Shown here: in pieces, positions 36,969 through 45,737 of the stretch
Layout of the letters: the number at the start of each line of letters is the position of its first letter
How positions within the stretch are numbered: position 1 is the stretch's first letter
Source of the DNA: Lysinibacter sp. HNR
GTDB lineage: Bacteria > Actinomycetota > Actinomycetes > Actinomycetales > Microbacteriaceae
Direction of reading: 5' to 3'
Assembly (NCBI RefSeq): GCF_029760935.1
Contig: NZ_CP121684.1
Span: forward strand, 1,922,001 to 1,986,000
Length of the DNA: 64,000 bases
The notes under the pieces: model-generated
Database searches by the model: none
The model's input: the letters and a program-made list of their open reading frames with translations, nothing else
What the model was told of the DNA's origin: nothing
Made by a program: the position numbers and the translations under genes

Positions 36969-37006
36969 CTCGTAGCTCGTAGCTCGTAGCTCGTAGCTCG
37001 TAGCTA
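36958..37006. repeat. Heptamer tandem repeat (GTAGCTC)x6 + GTAGCTA
   Basis: Six exact GTAGCTC units start at 36958 and a seventh, GTAGCTA, ends at 37006. The first two units encode the last Ser-Ser and stop of fmdA; the rest lie between the convergent fmdA and fdhF-like genes. AGCT in each unit is self-complementary, so several hairpins are possible. Confidence 0.95.
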
Positions 37007-37080
37007 CACGATACAAGCCGCAATTTCATCACCGCACGGGCGGGTACCCGACTCTGAGCATCTGGTGCCCGCCTTCACAC

Positions 37081-39405
37081 CTACACGACGAGCGGACGCC
37101 CCACCGGAGCCGGTGAGAGACCCGGCTCTACGCGGATTACCACCGACTTCGACACGGGGGTGTTGCTCCTCTCTGCCGTGCTCGAAAGGGGAACAAGCAC
37201 ATTGGCCTCGGGAAAGTACGCTGCGGCACAGCCGCGCGCCGTGGGGAAAGACACTGTGCGGAAGCCGCGAAGCACCCGGTCGGGCTCATCCTCCCACTCG
37301 CTAAAGATGTCTACCGTCTGCCCGTCGCGAAGACCCAGTTCGACCAGATCATCCGGATTAATAAAGATAACGTTGCGACCCTTTTTAATCCCGCGATAGC
37401 GGTCGTTGAGGCTGTAGATAGTGGTGTTAAATTGGTCGTGCGAACGCAGTGTCTGCAGCAGGAGGCGTCCGGGCGGGCACTCGACATGCTCCAGCTCGTT
37501 GACCGTGATACGGGCCTTACCCGTTGCCGTGTGGAAGGTTCTGCTGTCGCGCGGACCGTTGGGGAGGACAAATCCGCCCTCCTGCCGCACCTTCTTGTTG
37601 TAGTCTTCACAGCCGGGCACCACGCGGCTGATGTGCTCTCGAATGGTGTCGTAGTTGGCCTCAAACCCGGCCCAATCGACCTTGATACGATCACCGACCA
37701 CCGCGCGTCCCATGCGGGACACGATCGCCACCTCGGAGAGCAGTCCGGGGCCCACCGGCTCCACCCGTCCGTGAGACGCGTGTACCGCACACACCGAATC
37801 TTCAACCGTGACAAATTGCTCGCCGGAGGCCTGCCTATCGATCTCGGTGCGGCCCAGCGTGGGGAGGATGAGCGCCTCTTTGCCAGTGACGACGTGTGAG
37901 CGATTGAGCTTGGTGGAGATCTGAACGGTGAGCTCCGTGCCGCGCATTGCCTTCTCGACCGCTTTGGAGTCAGAGATAGCGGCCACAAAGTTTCCGCCGA
38001 GCGCGATCCACGCCCGAATCTCACCCCGCTGCATGGCTTGGATACCGTGAACGGAGTCGTAACCTTCTTCGCGGGGCGGATCAAAGTTAAACTCGTGTTG
38101 CAGGGCGTCAAGAAATTCGGGAGGCATCTTCTCCCAAATACCCATGGTGCGATCTCCCTGCACGTTGCTGTGACCGCGAATCGGGGATGCTCCGGCACCC
38201 GGTTTACCAATATTGCCGCGCAGGAGCAGGAGGTTAACGGCCTCTTTAATGGTGTCGACGGCCTTCTTGTGCTGGGTAATTCCCATGGCCCAGGTGATGA
38301 TGACCCGGTCGGCGGCGATGTAGCGCTGGGCCAGTTCGTCGATCTGGGCCTCGGTGAGTCCCGTTGCCGCCAGAACCTCGCTACCGTCAAGATTTTCGAG
38401 GTGTGCGGTGAAGGCGTCAAGCCCGTCCGTGTGCTCCGCAAGAAATTCGTGGTCGAGAACCGTTCCCGGGTTTTTCTTCTCGGCCTCAAGCACCCGTTTT
38501 GACACGGCCTGGAGCAGGGCCATATCTCCGCCGAGTCGCACCTGAAGAAACTGGTCGGTGAGCTTTGTGCCGTGCCCGATCACGCCGTTAACGGTTTGTG
38601 GGTTCTTGTAGCGCATGAGACCCGCCTCGGGGAGGGGGTTGACCGTGACGATTGTGGCACCCGCTTTTTTGGCATCCTCCAGCGTGGTGAGCATGCGGGG
38701 GTGGTTGGTGCCCGGGTTTTGACCCATGATGATGATCAGGTCGGCCTTCTCAAAGTCGTTGTAGGCCACGGTGGACTTTCCGATTCCCAGGGTGTCGAGC
38801 ATGGCCGTGCCCGTTGATTCGTGGCACATGTTGGAGCAGTCGGGCAGGTTGTTGGTGCCAAAGGCCCGCACAAAAAGTTGGTAGGCAAACGCGGCCTCGT
38901 TGGAGGCCCGTCCACTGGTGTAGAACGCGGCTTCGTTTGGGGAGTCGAGGCCGTTGAGCTTCTCGGCGATGATGCCAAAGGCATCGTCCCACGAGATGGG
39001 TTCGTAGTGATCTTTGTCTGCGGGCTTGTGGAGCGGTTCAACCAATCTGCCCTGCATTCCCAGCCAGTACTCCGACTTATCGAGCATGCTGGTGAGCGAG
39101 TTTTCCGCCCAGAAGCTGCGCGGGATAGTGAGGGGCGTAGCCTCCCAGGTGACGGCCTTTGCTCCGTTTTCGCAGAACTCCGCGATCTTGCGATGATCGG
39201 GATCGGGCCAGGCGCAGCTCATGCAGTCAAAACCGTGCTTCTGGTTGATCGAGGTGAGCAGCTTTGCCGAGCGGACAACACCCATGCGGCTGAGGGCCGG
39301 ACCCATGGCGTGCATCACACCCGGGACACCGGCGGCCCACTCCTTCTCGTGGGTCACCTCAATGTTGTCGTCTGAAACGTCTTCGATGGGGGCCTTGGGG
39401 GTCAT
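37081..39405 (-). CDS. FdhF/YdeP-type molybdopterin oxidoreductase
   Basis: 774 residues, close to YdeP length. An N-terminal cluster-binding-like segment has C61, C64 and C78 (GFDCMSCAWPDPD ... FCENGAKA). The Mo-bisMGD domains carry the presumed Mo ligand Cys194 in DCSNMCHESTGTAM (Cys, not selenocysteine), IIIMGQNPGTNHPR and RGNIGKPGAGASPIRGHSNVQGD, and the C-terminal MGD domain. Probably oxidises formate to CO2; members of this subgroup often lack proven substrates. No NADH or cytochrome partner subunit is encoded here, so its electron acceptor is unknown. Overlaps fdhD by 4 bp. Confidence 0.9.
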   Translation of the reverse strand: MTPKAPIEDVSDDNIEVTHEKEWAAGVPGVMHAMGPALSRMGVVRSAKLLTSINQKHGFDCMSCAWPDPDHRKIAEFCENGAKAVTWEATPLTIPRSFWAENSLTSMLDKSEYWLGMQGRLVEPLHKPADKDHYEPISWDDAFGIIAEKLNGLDSPNEAAFYTSGRASNEAAFAYQLFVRAFGTNNLPDCSNMCHESTGTAMLDTLGIGKSTVAYNDFEKADLIIIMGQNPGTNHPRMLTTLEDAKKAGATIVTVNPLPEAGLMRYKNPQTVNGVIGHGTKLTDQFLQVRLGGDMALLQAVSKRVLEAEKKNPGTVLDHEFLAEHTDGLDAFTAHLENLDGSEVLAATGLTEAQIDELAQRYIAADRVIITWAMGITQHKKAVDTIKEAVNLLLLRGNIGKPGAGASPIRGHSNVQGDRTMGIWEKMPPEFLDALQHEFNFDPPREEGYDSVHGIQAMQRGEIRAWIALGGNFVAAISDSKAVEKAMRGTELTVQISTKLNRSHVVTGKEALILPTLGRTEIDRQASGEQFVTVEDSVCAVHASHGRVEPVGPGLLSEVAIVSRMGRAVVGDRIKVDWAGFEANYDTIREHISRVVPGCEDYNKKVRQEGGFVLPNGPRDSRTFHTATGKARITVNELEHVECPPGRLLLQTLRSHDQFNTTIYSLNDRYRGIKKGRNVIFINPDDLVELGLRDGQTVDIFSEWEDEPDRVLRGFRTVSFPTARGCAAAYFPEANVLVPLSSTAERSNTPVSKSVVIRVEPGLSPAPVGRPLVV

Positions 39406-40370
39406 GAAGCGCTCACTTTCTCGGGGGTGTTCAGGGGGTGGGCGGATGAAGTTTTCGGGGCCGCGTCGGGGGTTATTCCCAGGGCTTCTTCCTGGCTTGC
39501 CGCCAGAGTTCCGCCCACAGCTTCATCAGTGGTCTCCTCTTCGACAATGCGCTCAGCACCGCTGTACACAACCATGGAGTCTCCGCGCAAAAAGCCGACC
39601 AGGGTGATTCCGGCCTCGTCTGCCAGCTCCACCGCCAAGGACGACGGTGCCGACACCGCCGCGAGCAGGGGAATGCCCGCCATCAGCGCCTTCTGGGTGA
39701 GTTCAAAACTGGCCCGGCCCGAAACCATGAGGACGGTACCTGTGAGCGGCAGCCTGTGGTTTGCCGCGGCCCAGCCAATCACCTTGTCCACGGCATTGTG
39801 CCGACCTACATCCTCACACAGCATAAGCATCTGGCTCGTTGTGGCATCAAAGAGGGCGGCCGCGTGCAGCCCGCCGGTCTTCTCAAAGACCGCCTGTCGG
39901 GAGCGCAGTATTTCGGGAAAAGTTGTGAGGGTGCGGGCACTGATCCGCATCGGGTCGGCGGCAACCGTGTAGGCGGAGGTGGTGCGCACCGCATCAATAC
40001 TCGCCTTGCCGCAGAGACCGCACGAGCTGGTGGTGTAAAAGGAACGCTCGAGGCTCGGATCGGGTGCGGGAACGCCGGGCGCCAGGGTCACATCAAGAAC
40101 GTTGTACTCGTTAGTGGGGCTGCCCGGGCGGGCACCCGCGCAATAGCGCACGCTGCTCACCTGCTCCCCCCGAGAGACGATGCCCTCGGAGACCAGAAAT
40201 CCCACCGCCAGATCAAAGTCGTTGCCGGGCGTGCGCATGGTGATGGCGAGCGACTGACCGCCCACCCTAATCTCTAGGGGTTCCTCCGCCGCAAGCACGT
40301 CTTCTCGCCTGCGGGGCGCTGACCCCACCGTTATACGCGTAATTCGCCGTCGAACCGTTATTCTGCCCAC
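39402..40370 (-). CDS. fdhD: FdhD sulfurtransferase for formate dehydrogenase
   Basis: 322 residues. EEPLEIRVGGQSLAITMRTPGNDFDLAVGFLVSEGI near 30, the sulfur-transferring CxxC in SSCGLCGKAS near 115, LCEDVGRHNAVDKVIGWA near 185 and SGRASFELTQKALMAGIPLLAAVSAPSSLAVELA near 220 are all FdhD hallmarks. It passes sulfur from IscS to the molybdenum cofactor, needed for formate dehydrogenase activity. Its presence next to the FdhF-like gene supports a true formate dehydrogenase. The C-terminal 45 residues are extra. Confidence 0.95.
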   Translation of the reverse strand: MGRITVRRRITRITVGSAPRRREDVLAAEEPLEIRVGGQSLAITMRTPGNDFDLAVGFLVSEGIVSRGEQVSSVRYCAGARPGSPTNEYNVLDVTLAPGVPAPDPSLERSFYTTSSCGLCGKASIDAVRTTSAYTVAADPMRISARTLTTFPEILRSRQAVFEKTGGLHAAALFDATTSQMLMLCEDVGRHNAVDKVIGWAAANHRLPLTGTVLMVSGRASFELTQKALMAGIPLLAAVSAPSSLAVELADEAGITLVGFLRGDSMVVYSGAERIVEEETTDEAVGGTLAASQEEALGITPDAAPKTSSAHPLNTPEKVSAS

Positions 40371-40389
40371 ATTTCATGTCTATCATCTC

Positions 40390-40640
40390 CCCGCGAGCTA
40401 GGCAAGGGGGTCGGACGAGGCTTCCCCATCATTCGTGAGAAGTCCCAACAGCATCATGTCCTGAGTGAGAGCATGATACAGCTCTTTTTGACCCGTAGAC
40501 TCGTAGAGTTCACGCAGCCCGTACGAGCTGTTACTCTCACCCTCCTCGATTGCCCGAGGTTGCCTTCACCAAGGGCACAGGCCACCTTCGCCACCGCGAA
40601 GAAACATCCCTTAAGCAAGGCGTCTGCCAAAACGGTCACG
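40390..40640 (-). pseudogene. Possible small frameshifted gene
   Basis: Two minus-strand frames look peptide-like: TVLADALLKGCFFAVAKVAC in one, and, after a shift near 40555, SSYGLRELYESTGQKELYHA followed by MLLGLLTNDGE, ending at TAG about 40400. Residue composition is protein-like but I do not recognise a family. It lies between modBC and fdhD on the same strand, so it may be a broken accessory gene. Confidence 0.3.
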
Positions 40641-42899
40641 TTACCGTGTATCTGTAACCAGCGCTCCACTCTCCCGCGGTCGGAGGCTATAGGTGGGATA
40701 AATTGCCACGGCTGAGGGCTCCACGCTCACCCAAACCGTCACGCCGGGCCTCAGGCCGTGGAGCGCGGCGTCCTCCATGCGAACCTCCGCCACGATCAAG
40801 GTGGGGGCCGGATTGATATCACCCGCCTGAGGAACCAGGCTCAGCCGAATCGTCAATGCTCGGGGGGTGTGCGACAGCCCCCTCACCCGGGCCCGCCACG
40901 AGTTAGTTCCGGATGCAGAATCCGCCCGATTCACGCTAATCGCAACGTCCCCCGGATGGAAAAGTACCGTAGCCGGATGCCCCGGCCGAAGTCTCGCGGC
41001 GGAGGTCCCCTCTGACCCTAGAGCTGGTGTGGTGTCAACGCCTCTTGAGGCCACGATCCGGTGCCCGCCGGGGAGAAGAACGCAGAAGGCCTCCTGCCTC
41101 AGCTTCTCAACACCCTGCACACCCTCAGCAACATCCGCAATCACCGCATCCTCCGCGCTCACCACCCCTTCCAGCCGATTGAGCCCAACCAGACGCGCGG
41201 CAAAAACGCTTCGTGGAGCAACCATAAGGGTGGGGGTTGAGGCCTCTTCCACAACACACCCCCGATCAAGAACGATGCTGCGAGAGGCAAGCGCAAACCC
41301 ATCCACAATATCGTGACTCACGATAAGCGCTGTTATGTTTGTGGCGGCTAACTGCTCGCCAACAAGTTGACGAATATCATCAGCAGTTGCAACGTCGAGG
41401 GATGCGAACGGTTCGTCAAGAAGAATCACTCCGGGGCGGGCCGCAAACGTGCGGGCAAGGGCAACCCTCTGCTGTTGCCCTCCGGACAGTTCGTGCGGGT
41501 GTGCGGAACCCGCACCCGCAAGCCCCACGTCGGCGAGCCAGCGGTCTGCCAGGGCCAGAGACTCACGCCTATCTGCACCCTGCGAACGGGGGCCAAAGGC
41601 AACATTCTCTCGAATCGTGAGATGAGGAAAAAGCCCGGGGTCCTGCTCAAGAAGCCCGATTCCACGACGGTACGGCGGCACCCGCAGTGCCCGGGTATCC
41701 GTGCTGGAAATCGTGTTTTCGGCCACGCTGATTCGGCCTCGGTCTAGCGGGAGAAAACCTGCCAGCGCCGCGAGGAGGGTTGATTTGCCGGAACCGTTGG
41801 GTCCCAGCAGCGCAACCACCTCTCCTCCCTCAACACGGAGTGATGCGGATAGGTTGAAGTCGCCCCGCGAAACCTCTACGTCCGCAGCAAGACCTAAGGG
41901 TGGGTGACCCTCCGCCCGCGATATCCTCCGATCACGCACTTGCTCGTGGGCAACACCTCGATCTCCGACGCTCAGTCCGGCGGACTCCGGCTCGGCAATA
42001 CCCGATTCAGCAGCGCCCGGCTCCCTGATACTCAGCCCGGCAACGCCCGCTTCCCCGGCACCCGACCCGACAATACCCGATCCCCCAGCACTCGACCCTA
42101 CGGATCCGGCTCCCACGACCCCCGGACGCCACCCGCGCAGAATAATGAGCATGGTGAGCGAGACCACAAGCAGTAGCAGGGACAGGGCAACCGCGGTGTT
42201 GGTGGAGACCCCCGCGCCGTTAAACGCGGTGTAGATCGCAAGCGGCATGGTGCGGGTGACCCCGGGGGTATTTCCCGCAAAAAGGGCTGTTGCACCAAAC
42301 TCGCCCAGCGCCCGCGAAAAGCTCAGCACAACTCCGGCGATAAGGGCGGGCCTTACGAGAGGGAGAGTGACTCGCCGCAGCACGGTCCAGGGCGACGCCC
42401 CCAGCGTGGCCGCCGCACGTTCATAGCGGGTTCCCACGCTGCGCAGGGCTCCCTCCACCGTAATCACAAAAAACGGCATGGCTACGAAGGTCTGCGCGAT
42501 GACAACCGCCGCGGTACTGAAGGGAAGCCGGATGCCTCCCAGCAGTTGCAGGGTGTGCCCGAGCAGCCCGTTAACCCCGAAGAGGTAGAGCAGCGCGATT
42601 CCCCCCACGAGCGGGGGCATCACGAGCGGTATGGTCACGAGCGCGCGCAGCACCCCCGCTATCCGGGGTCCGCTACGCGACATGATCACGGCAAGCGGCG
42701 CGCCAAGTAGCACGCAGAGCAGGGTTGCCAGGCTTGCCGTAAGCAGGGACAGCCCCAGCGCCTGAAGGGCTTGTTCGCTGGTGATTGCCGCGGGAAGGGT
42801 GGCCCAGTCCGCCCGGGCAACCAGCCCGGCGAGGGGGAGGATAAGCAGCGCCAACCCCAGAATCGCCGGAACGTAGAGCAGGGTGGGCGCTTTTTTCAT
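40641..42899 (-). CDS. Fused molybdate ABC transporter permease-ATPase (ModB-ModC)
   Basis: 752 residues. Residues 1-258 are a ModB permease with five to six membrane segments and the EAA-type loop (YERAAATLGASPWTVLRRVTLP). Residues 260-315 form a linker of degenerate pentapeptides. Residues 340-560 are a ModC ATPase: Walker A LLGPNGSGKST, Q-loop LLEQDPGLFPHLT, signature ELSGGQQQRVALART, Walker B VILLDEPFASLD and SHD. The rest holds TOBE-like molybdate-binding parts. It imports molybdate for the cofactor genes here. ModB-ModC fusion is known in actinobacteria. Overlaps modA by 4 bp. Confidence 0.93.
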   Translation of the reverse strand: MKKAPTLLYVPAILGLALLILPLAGLVARADWATLPAAITSEQALQALGLSLLTASLATLLCVLLGAPLAVIMSRSGPRIAGVLRALVTIPLVMPPLVGGIALLYLFGVNGLLGHTLQLLGGIRLPFSTAAVVIAQTFVAMPFFVITVEGALRSVGTRYERAAATLGASPWTVLRRVTLPLVRPALIAGVVLSFSRALGEFGATALFAGNTPGVTRTMPLAIYTAFNGAGVSTNTAVALSLLLLVVSLTMLIILRGWRPGVVGAGSVGSSAGGSGIVGSGAGEAGVAGLSIREPGAAESGIAEPESAGLSVGDRGVAHEQVRDRRISRAEGHPPLGLAADVEVSRGDFNLSASLRVEGGEVVALLGPNGSGKSTLLAALAGFLPLDRGRISVAENTISSTDTRALRVPPYRRGIGLLEQDPGLFPHLTIRENVAFGPRSQGADRRESLALADRWLADVGLAGAGSAHPHELSGGQQQRVALARTFAARPGVILLDEPFASLDVATADDIRQLVGEQLAATNITALIVSHDIVDGFALASRSIVLDRGCVVEEASTPTLMVAPRSVFAARLVGLNRLEGVVSAEDAVIADVAEGVQGVEKLRQEAFCVLLPGGHRIVASRGVDTTPALGSEGTSAARLRPGHPATVLFHPGDVAISVNRADSASGTNSWRARVRGLSHTPRALTIRLSLVPQAGDINPAPTLIVAEVRMEDAALHGLRPGVTVWVSVEPSAVAIYPTYSLRPRESGALVTDTR
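41955..42122. repeat. Pentapeptide-coding repeats in the ModBC linker
   Basis: About eleven 15-bp degenerate units encode 5-residue steps such as GVVGA, GSVGS, GIVGS, GAGEA, GVAGL, GAAES, GIAEP. They separate the permease from the ATPase and probably make a flexible tether. Similar repetitive inserts occur in other genes of the cluster. Confidence 0.75.
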
Positions 42900-43732
42900 C
42901 GTGTTTCCGGCACCCCGGGAACACCAAAACCGTGAGACTCAAATATTCTGCTGGCTTCCGTGGACTCAAGAAAACGGATGAACTCGGCAGCCTCTTCCGG
43001 GTGCGAAGAGGCCGCCACCACGGAGGCCGGATACTCATTAACAACGCTCTCGGCACCAGTTATCTCAATCTGGCGGACGGTGTCACCCGCGGCGCGGGCA
43101 TCCGTCACATAGACAAGTCCGGCATCGGCCTCACCCATGGCAACCTTGGTGAGCACGGCCGTCACGCTCAATTCCTGACTCACCGGGCTCACCACAACCC
43201 CCTGTCTGTCCAGAAGCGTGTTCGAGGCGCTCCCGCAGGGCACCTCGGGTGCGCAGAGCACGGTCCGCACCGTATCGCGGGAAAGATCCGCGAGCGAGGT
43301 AACACCCCCGGGGTTGTCCGGCGGAACCACAAGCGTGAGTATGTTTGTGGCAAAAACGAGGGCTTCACCGGCGGGAAGGGATCCGTTGTTCAAGAGTCCC
43401 CGATCGGACGCGTTGCTCATCGTGCGGGCATCGGCGGCAGCAAAAATATCGGCGGGTGCCCCCTCGGCAATCTGGGCGAGGAGGGCGGAGGAACCGTCAA
43501 AGGTGCTGGGGGCGAAGGTGATGTTGGGGTTATGAACGCTAAAGGCCTCGGTAAGCTCGTCAAAAACATCGCGAAGAGATGCCGCCGCAAAAACGGTGAG
43601 CTTAACGTTCTCCTCCGAGTGTGACCCCGAGTCGCTGTCCTGAGCGGCCCGCGGAGAACAGGCCGCGAGGGGAAGCACTAAAGCGGCTGCGATAATGACA
43701 CGCGTGAGAATAGCCCCTGTGATTAATCGCAT
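42896..43732 (-). CDS. modA: Molybdate-binding lipoprotein
   Basis: 278 residues. Lipoprotein signal with lipobox LAAC near residue 25, then an acidic Ser-rich spacer. The substrate-binding fold shows LTVFAAASLRDVFDEL (oxyanion Ser), TFDGSSALLAQIAEGAPADIFAAAD, TVRTVLCAPEVPCGSASNTLL and MGEADAGLVYVTDA. It captures molybdate outside the membrane for ModBC. It starts the minus-strand modA-modBC(-fdhD-fdhF) run and diverges from moeA across 197 bp. Confidence 0.94.
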   Translation of the reverse strand: MRLITGAILTRVIIAAALVLPLAACSPRAAQDSDSGSHSEENVKLTVFAAASLRDVFDELTEAFSVHNPNITFAPSTFDGSSALLAQIAEGAPADIFAAADARTMSNASDRGLLNNGSLPAGEALVFATNILTLVVPPDNPGGVTSLADLSRDTVRTVLCAPEVPCGSASNTLLDRQGVVVSPVSQELSVTAVLTKVAMGEADAGLVYVTDARAAGDTVRQIEITGAESVVNEYPASVVAASSHPEEAAEFIRFLESTEASRIFESHGFGVPGVPETR

Positions 43733-43765
43733 AGTCGGATGCTAACACCTGCCCGCAACTCACTT

Positions 43766-43813
43766 CTACCCGTTGCACGTCATACCCGTGCTTTTGACGC
43801 CGGGAACGGGTAG
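43766..43813. promoter_or_regulatory. Nested inverted repeat in the modA/moeA divergent region
   Basis: CTACCCGTT (43766-43774) pairs perfectly with AACGGGTAG (43805-43813), and CGTCA (43778-43782) pairs with TGACG (43795-43799) inside it. A second pair, CCCGAAC (43857-43863) with GTTCGGG (43881-43887), lies nearer moeA. They may be operators or a folded mRNA leader controlling molybdenum uptake and cofactor genes. I cannot match it to the known Moco riboswitch consensus. Confidence 0.5.
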
Positions 43814-43929
43814 CGTGGAGGCCAAGCCGTTTACCCTCGTAAAAGTCGGGGTCGCGCCCGAACAAAACCGACACGGTTCGGTTCGGGGTCAGCAGGCTGC
43901 TGCAACAAGAGTAAGGATGCTTTTCCCGC

Positions 43930-45219
43930 ATGATCTCCGTTGAAGAACACCTGGCCGCGGTGCTGACCCGCATCGCTGTCCTCCCCCCGTCGACCGTCCC
44001 CATCGACCGGGCTCACCGGCTCACCCTGGCGGAGAACGTACGCTCACAACACGATATTCCCCTGTGGGATAACTCTGCCATGGACGGGTACGCCGTTCGA
44101 CAGGCCGATGTTGCGGGGACCTCCGCTGAGCAACCCGTAAGCCTCGAGGTGGTGGCGGATATCCCCGCGGGGTCTTCTCTCACACCGACTTTAGAGAAGG
44201 GTCAGGCCGCGCGCATTATGACGGGCGCACCCGTTCCCGCGAGCGCCGACGCGGTCGTGCCGCTTGAGCACACGGAAATCACACCCCACGACCCGGGCAC
44301 GCGCACGCAAACTCCGGGCACACACACGCAAACTCCGCACACCCAAAGCCCGGGCACGCGCATCCTCGTTACCACGGAGCCTCGCCCGGGCGCCCACATT
44401 CGCCGAGCGGGTGAGGACACCCGGCGGGACGAGACGGTGGCGTCGCGCGGCGAGGTACTGACCGCCGAAAGGGTTGCCGCCATCGCATCCGCCGGTGTTG
44501 GAAGCGTATCCGTGCATCCTCGGCCCCGAGTCACCGTGATTGCAACGGGCAGCGAGCTTGTTGCCCCCGGCAAGCCGCTGGCACACGGGCAGATTCCCGA
44601 CTCCAACTCTCTCTTGATCGCGGCGCTTGTGACCGCCTGCGGAGCTGAGACCGTTGCGACGCTGCGCGTCCCCGACGATGAGCGGGCGCTGCGGCTTGTC
44701 CTCGACGAGTCCGCCGCAATCTCCGATGCCGTTGTGCTCACGGGTGGCGTGAGCGTTGGTGCCTACGATGTGGTGAAAGCGGTTCTGGCCCCCACGGGCT
44801 CCGTCGACTTTGTGCGCGTGTCGATGCAGCCCGGGAAGCCCCAGGGATTTGGCACTCTCCCCGGGGGCATCCCCGTTTTTGGGCTTCCCGGTAACCCGGT
44901 GAGCGCCTGGGTGTCGTTTGAGGTTTTTGTGCGCCCGGCGCTTCTCGCCATGCAGGGACGCGAAGGCACGGATCGCGCGCCTCGGGATGCGGTGGCCGAG
45001 ATGGGATGGAAGACCCCGGAGGGCCGCACCCAATACATTCCCGTGATTGCCACAACACCCGCCCGGGGACCCTGGACGGTTCGACCCGCCGCCGCGGGAG
45101 GATCGGGTTCACACCTGGTGGGTGGGCTGGGGCGCGCCAACGGCTACGCCGTGGTTCCCGCTGAGGTGTCCCGGGTGCGCGAGGGTGACACCGTGAGTGT
45201 CATACTGGTGGAATCATGA
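43930..45219 (+). CDS. moeA: Molybdopterin molybdenumtransferase MoeA
   Basis: 429 residues. MoeA domains: PLWDNSAMDGYAVR near 50, ARIMTGAPVPASADAVVPLE near 97, RRAGEDTRRDETV near 158, the MogA-like domain VIATGSELVAPGKPL ... IPDSNSLLIAALV and VLTGGVSVGAYDVV, then FGLPGNPVSAWVSFEVFV. It inserts molybdenum into adenylated molybdopterin. Residues about 118-142 are a repetitive insert. Starts the plus-strand moeA-moaC-mobA-DUF6457-moaD operon; stop overlaps moaC (ATGA). Confidence 0.95.
   Translation: MISVEEHLAAVLTRIAVLPPSTVPIDRAHRLTLAENVRSQHDIPLWDNSAMDGYAVRQADVAGTSAEQPVSLEVVADIPAGSSLTPTLEKGQAARIMTGAPVPASADAVVPLEHTEITPHDPGTRTQTPGTHTQTPHTQSPGTRILVTTEPRPGAHIRRAGEDTRRDETVASRGEVLTAERVAAIASAGVGSVSVHPRPRVTVIATGSELVAPGKPLAHGQIPDSNSLLIAALVTACGAETVATLRVPDDERALRLVLDESAAISDAVVLTGGVSVGAYDVVKAVLAPTGSVDFVRVSMQPGKPQGFGTLPGGIPVFGLPGNPVSAWVSFEVFVRPALLAMQGREGTDRAPRDAVAEMGWKTPEGRTQYIPVIATTPARGPWTVRPAAAGGSGSHLVGGLGRANGYAVVPAEVSRVREGDTVSVILVES
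44293..44363. repeat. 21-bp tandem repeats inside moeA
   Basis: Two 21-bp units (44293-44313 and 44314-44334, CCGGGCAC.C.CACGCAAACT) plus partial copies up to about 44363 encode PGT(R/H)TQT-type peptides. They fall in a surface loop of MoeA and preserve the frame. Confidence 0.8.
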
Positions 45220-45728
45220 GTAGTGCACCCTTTACCCACGTAAACGCCTCCGGCGAGGCCCGCATGGTCGATGTCACGGCCAAGACTCCCACCGTTCGCA
45301 GCGCCACCGCAACGGGATTTGTGCTCTGCGGGACCACCGTTATCGCGGCGCTTCGCGACGGCACCGTTCCCAAGGGCGATGTGCTTGCGGTTGCCCGAAT
45401 AGCCGGAATTCAGGGGGCAAAACGCTGCGCGGAACTGCTCCCCCTGGCCCATGTGATCGGCGTGCACGGTGCCGCCGTTGACCTCTCAATTGAGGATGCC
45501 GGGGTGCGGGTCACCGCCACCGTACGAACCGCGGATCGCACGGGAGTGGAGATGGAGGCCTTTACCGCCGTGTCGGTTGCGGCACTTGCCCTCGTGGACA
45601 TGGTCAAGAGCCTCGATAAGTCGGTGAGCATCACCGATATTAAACTTCTTCGCAAGACCGGCGGAAAATCCGGTGATTGGTCACGCGAAGACGCCGGTGA
45701 TTGGTCGCACCAAGACGCCTCAGGTTGA
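45216..45728 (+). CDS. moaC: Cyclic pyranopterin monophosphate synthase
   Basis: 170 residues. MoaC hallmarks: ARMVDVTAKTPTVRSATATG near 16, KGDVLAVARIAGIQGAKRCAELLPLAH near 52 and GVEMEAFTAVSVAALALVDMVKSLDK near 109. With MoaA it converts GTP to cyclic pyranopterin monophosphate. The tail (DWSREDAGDWSHQD) is a short duplicated motif not found in the family. Coupled to moeA by an ATGA overlap. Confidence 0.95.
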   Translation: MSSAPFTHVNASGEARMVDVTAKTPTVRSATATGFVLCGTTVIAALRDGTVPKGDVLAVARIAGIQGAKRCAELLPLAHVIGVHGAAVDLSIEDAGVRVTATVRTADRTGVEMEAFTAVSVAALALVDMVKSLDKSVSITDIKLLRKTGGKSGDWSREDAGDWSHQDASG

Positions 45729-45737
45729 GGGAGCAGG

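Noticed and set aside
36958-37006. Phase variation of formamidase or CRISPR-like array
   Set aside because: The stop lies within the first two units, so copy changes do not shift the frame; units are contiguous with no spacers.
43733-43929. Known Moco riboswitch (RF01055)
   Set aside because: The hairpins do not match the consensus I remember; kept only as an unassigned structured region.
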